A DNA stretch of 64,000 bases, taken from positions 30,550 through 94,549 of the forward strand of contig NZ_VOGO01000013.1 in the NCBI RefSeq assembly GCF_007923355.1. The letters run 5' to 3'. The notes below the pieces were generated by a model, which had not been told where the DNA came from, ran no database searches, and saw only the letters and a program-made list of their open reading frames with translations. Source of the stretch: Falsiphaeobacter marinintestinus. Its GTDB lineage: Bacteria > Pseudomonadota > Alphaproteobacteria > Rhodobacterales > Rhodobacteraceae. The position numbers and the translations under genes are program-made. Positions 62,457-64,000 of this stretch are shown in pieces. Within the stretch, counting starts at the first letter, position 1. The number at the start of each line of letters is the position of its first letter.

Positions 62457-64000
62457 ATGTTGAAAGCATTGTTGAAGCGTTCCCTCTCTGGGGGGCGGTG
62501 GTCGCGTCTGGCGGCATTTGCAGCCACGATGCTTTTGATCGCAACGTCGCAGGCACATGCGCAGGCGGCCTGTTCGCCGAGTGAAATGGTGGCTTATTCA
62601 TCAGTATACTACGAAGATTTTGGTAGTATCGATGGCCGCAGCACTGACTCGAATGTGCTGAACCATTCATTTAGCAGTAACGGCTCTATTTTTGATGATT
62701 TCTACGCTGTTGGTCGCTCATCGAACCTAGCCGGCGCTTGGATGCGGACCGCTGGGGATGTTGATGCTGATGGTCTGACGACTGGCCGTTACCTTGCGAT
62801 CAACATGCGTGGCAAGAATGAGCCGACTAGGTCGTGGGAAGGTGAGTTTTACCGTCAAAATGGGATCTCGATTGTTCCCTCGGGCTTGCCGGCAGGTGCA
62901 ACTGTCGGTGGGTTCCGGTTTTCAACAGCGCTGTCTGGAACATCTGTTGGGGCTCCAGACGTGCCGAACTTCACCCTGATTGTTGAAGACGGCTCAACCA
63001 ACACCGAGTTGGATAGGGCTACAAGTAGCGCTGTGGGTGTTGTGAATGATGGCCTGTGGCGGACTGCCACGCTGACGGTCGCTCCGGTTTCAAGTTCTGT
63101 GACGTCCGCCAACATTGTTCTGTACAACTCTCAACCTGAAGGCGACGATGGCAATGACGTGGGCGTCGACAACATTGCATTGCTCCCATTGGTTTGTGTG
63201 CCACCAGCGTTGGATTTCACGAAATCCGCGGTTTTGATCAACAATATCGTCGGCGACGCAAATAAGACTGATGTTGGTGATGCGATCCGCTACACGTTTT
63301 CGATCACGAATAACAGTACAACGACAGCCTACAATGTCAGCCTAACCGAGACGACCTTTACCGGTACCGGCACTGCGCCGGCACCGTTTGTTGTTAGCGG
63401 TGGTGCAGATTTGGATGGTGGGGCCGGTACCAACACAGACATCGCTCCAGGCCAAACGCTTGTTTTCCAAGCGGATTACACGATCACGCAAGATGACTTT
63501 TATGCTGAAAAGGTCGACAATCAGGCGCGTGCCGACTTTGAAGACCTTACCGGTACGACCTTCTCAATACTCTCGGATGGAAATGCTGGCGTCTCTGGTC
63601 AACAGGCTACATCGGTGCCTTTGCCAAAGTTGATCGTAGCGGCGAATGACACGCCGGCGGCGGTGAATGGCGCCTCTGGGGGCGACAGCTCGGTGACGGT
63701 GCTGCAGGGCGATACGCTGAATGGCGTGGCGGCGACCCTGGCCAGCGTGGCGATCACGGCGCCGGTTGCGGGCGATTATACCGATGCGGTGAGCGGCGAT
63801 CCGGTGACAGGTCTGAGCCTGAACCCGGCGGATGGGGTTGTGACGGTTGCGGCCGGCACGCCGGCGGGCACCTATGAGGTGGCCTATGAGATCTGCGAAC
63901 AGCTGAACGCGCTGAACTGTTCTGAGGCGGTGATGACGGTTGTGGTTGACGCCGCGCCGATTGCCTCTGTGGATGACACGCCGGCGGCGGTGAATGGCGC
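62457..64000 (+). CDS. Secreted DUF11/tandem-repeat surface protein, runs off the window
   Basis: An open frame starts at ATG 62457 and stays open to the window edge (about 514 codons). An AGGGGCAG stretch (62446-62453) could serve as ribosome site. A signal peptide ends near SQAHAQAA (residue 36). Residues about 45-245 are beta-rich (YYEDFGSI to VGVDNIALLP). Residues about 249-392 are a DUF11-like domain (LDFTKSAVLINNIVGDA, IRYTFSITNNSTT, IAPGQTLVF). From about residue 397 a repeat begins with NDTPAAVNGASGG and the next copy opens at residue 506, a period of 109 residues. It is probably a large adhesin or cell-surface protein. The C-terminus, where an anchor or secretion domain would lie, is not visible. 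Confidence 0.8.
   Translation, partial: MLKALLKRSLSGGRWSRLAAFAATMLLIATSQAHAQAACSPSEMVAYSSVYYEDFGSIDGRSTDSNVLNHSFSSNGSIFDDFYAVGRSSNLAGAWMRTAGDVDADGLTTGRYLAINMRGKNEPTRSWEGEFYRQNGISIVPSGLPAGATVGGFRFSTALSGTSVGAPDVPNFTLIVEDGSTNTELDRATSSAVGVVNDGLWRTATLTVAPVSSSVTSANIVLYNSQPEGDDGNDVGVDNIALLPLVCVPPALDFTKSAVLINNIVGDANKTDVGDAIRYTFSITNNSTTTAYNVSLTETTFTGTGTAPAPFVVSGGADLDGGAGTNTDIAPGQTLVFQADYTITQDDFYAEKVDNQARADFEDLTGTTFSILSDGNAGVSGQQATSVPLPKLIVAANDTPAAVNGASGGDSSVTVLQGDTLNGVAATLASVAITAPVAGDYTDAVSGDPVTGLSLNPADGVVTVAAGTPAGTYEVAYEICEQLNALNCSEAVMTVVVDAAPIASVDDTPAAVNG
63648..64000 (+). repeat. 327-base tandem repeat inside the surface-protein gene
   Basis: The sequence GACACGCCGGCGGCGGTGAA at 63648 returns unchanged at 63975, 327 bases (109 codons) later and in frame. 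Only one full unit and the start of the second are in the window. Codon use changes at about 63640: the repeat favours GCG, GTG and ACG, while the first part of the gene uses many GTT, ACT and GCT codons, suggesting separate origins. Confidence 0.7.

Overview
The window reads as the chromosome of a GC-rich alphaproteobacterium, most likely a marine Rhodobacterales (Roseobacter-type) species. The clues are an orphan CcrM-type GANTC methyltransferase, an IalB-family protein, an RTX protein and two Hint-domain proteins, two complete TRAP transporters, a tandem pair of fatty-acid hydroxylases, class III adenylate cyclases and gene-end repeats of a kind common in that group. I recognise no tRNA, rRNA, CRISPR array or prophage. 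Gene density is high up to about 59.7 kb; the last 4 kb is gene-poor and carries an IS remnant before a large surface-protein gene.

Layout. 1-5.6 kb: the end of an SRPBCC gene, a YciI protein, L-asparaginase II, an IalB-like protein, RlmN, an RTX calcium-binding protein and a small holin-like membrane protein. 5.6-16.1 kb: two catabolic units. The first is a six-gene operon read leftward (MLE-type enolase-superfamily enzyme, DadA-like oxidase, TRAP DctP-DctQ-DctM, BASS-like transporter), divergent from a LysR gene. The second is a ThDP-dependent decarboxylase/synthase, divergent from a GntR regulator plus Asp/Glu racemase pair. 16.2-26.1 kb: an IclR regulator with a class III aminotransferase, a DUF427-adenylate cyclase fusion, a Cys-rich secreted protein, and a LysR-preceded operon (DUF1445 hydro-lyase, TRAP P-Q-M, DUF2848).

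26.1-36.9 kb: a membrane-anchored winged-helix protein overlapping a small secreted partner, a STAS-less SulP transporter, RNase HII, CcrM, two tandem Hint proteins, a six-TM adenylate cyclase, a PhnD-like binding protein without signal peptide, and a second soluble cyclase paralogous to the DUF427 fusion. 37-45.7 kb: a carnitine-type acyl-CoA cluster (CaiD-like hydratase, DJ-1/PfpI, NDP-forming acyl-CoA synthetase, acyl-CoA dehydrogenase), two tandem fatty-acid hydroxylases with a class II aldolase, and a LysR regulator. 45.8-53.8 kb: an HNH nuclease, a VOC protein, translationally coupled adenine deaminase and AMP nucleosidase, an HU protein, and a ferric-reductase-like flavoprotein whose stop overlaps an unannotated 35-codon membrane peptide.

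53.9-64 kb: an arylsulfatase, an AraC regulator, a secreted amidohydrolase and an outer-membrane porin form a probable scavenging locus. An orphan membrane-fusion protein follows, flanked by two copies of a diverged intergenic repeat. After an IS5-family remnant, a gene that runs off the right edge (start 62457) encodes a secreted protein with a DUF11 domain and the beginning of a 109-residue tandem repeat.

The most unusual items are the DUF427-cyclase fusion and its paralog, the inverted-topology membrane winged-helix regulator with its secreted partner, the overlapping 35-codon peptide, the repeat surface protein at the edge, the LysR/DUF1445/TRAP/DUF2848 operon, and the tandem Hint genes. 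All functional names rest on motif recognition by eye; no database search was run.
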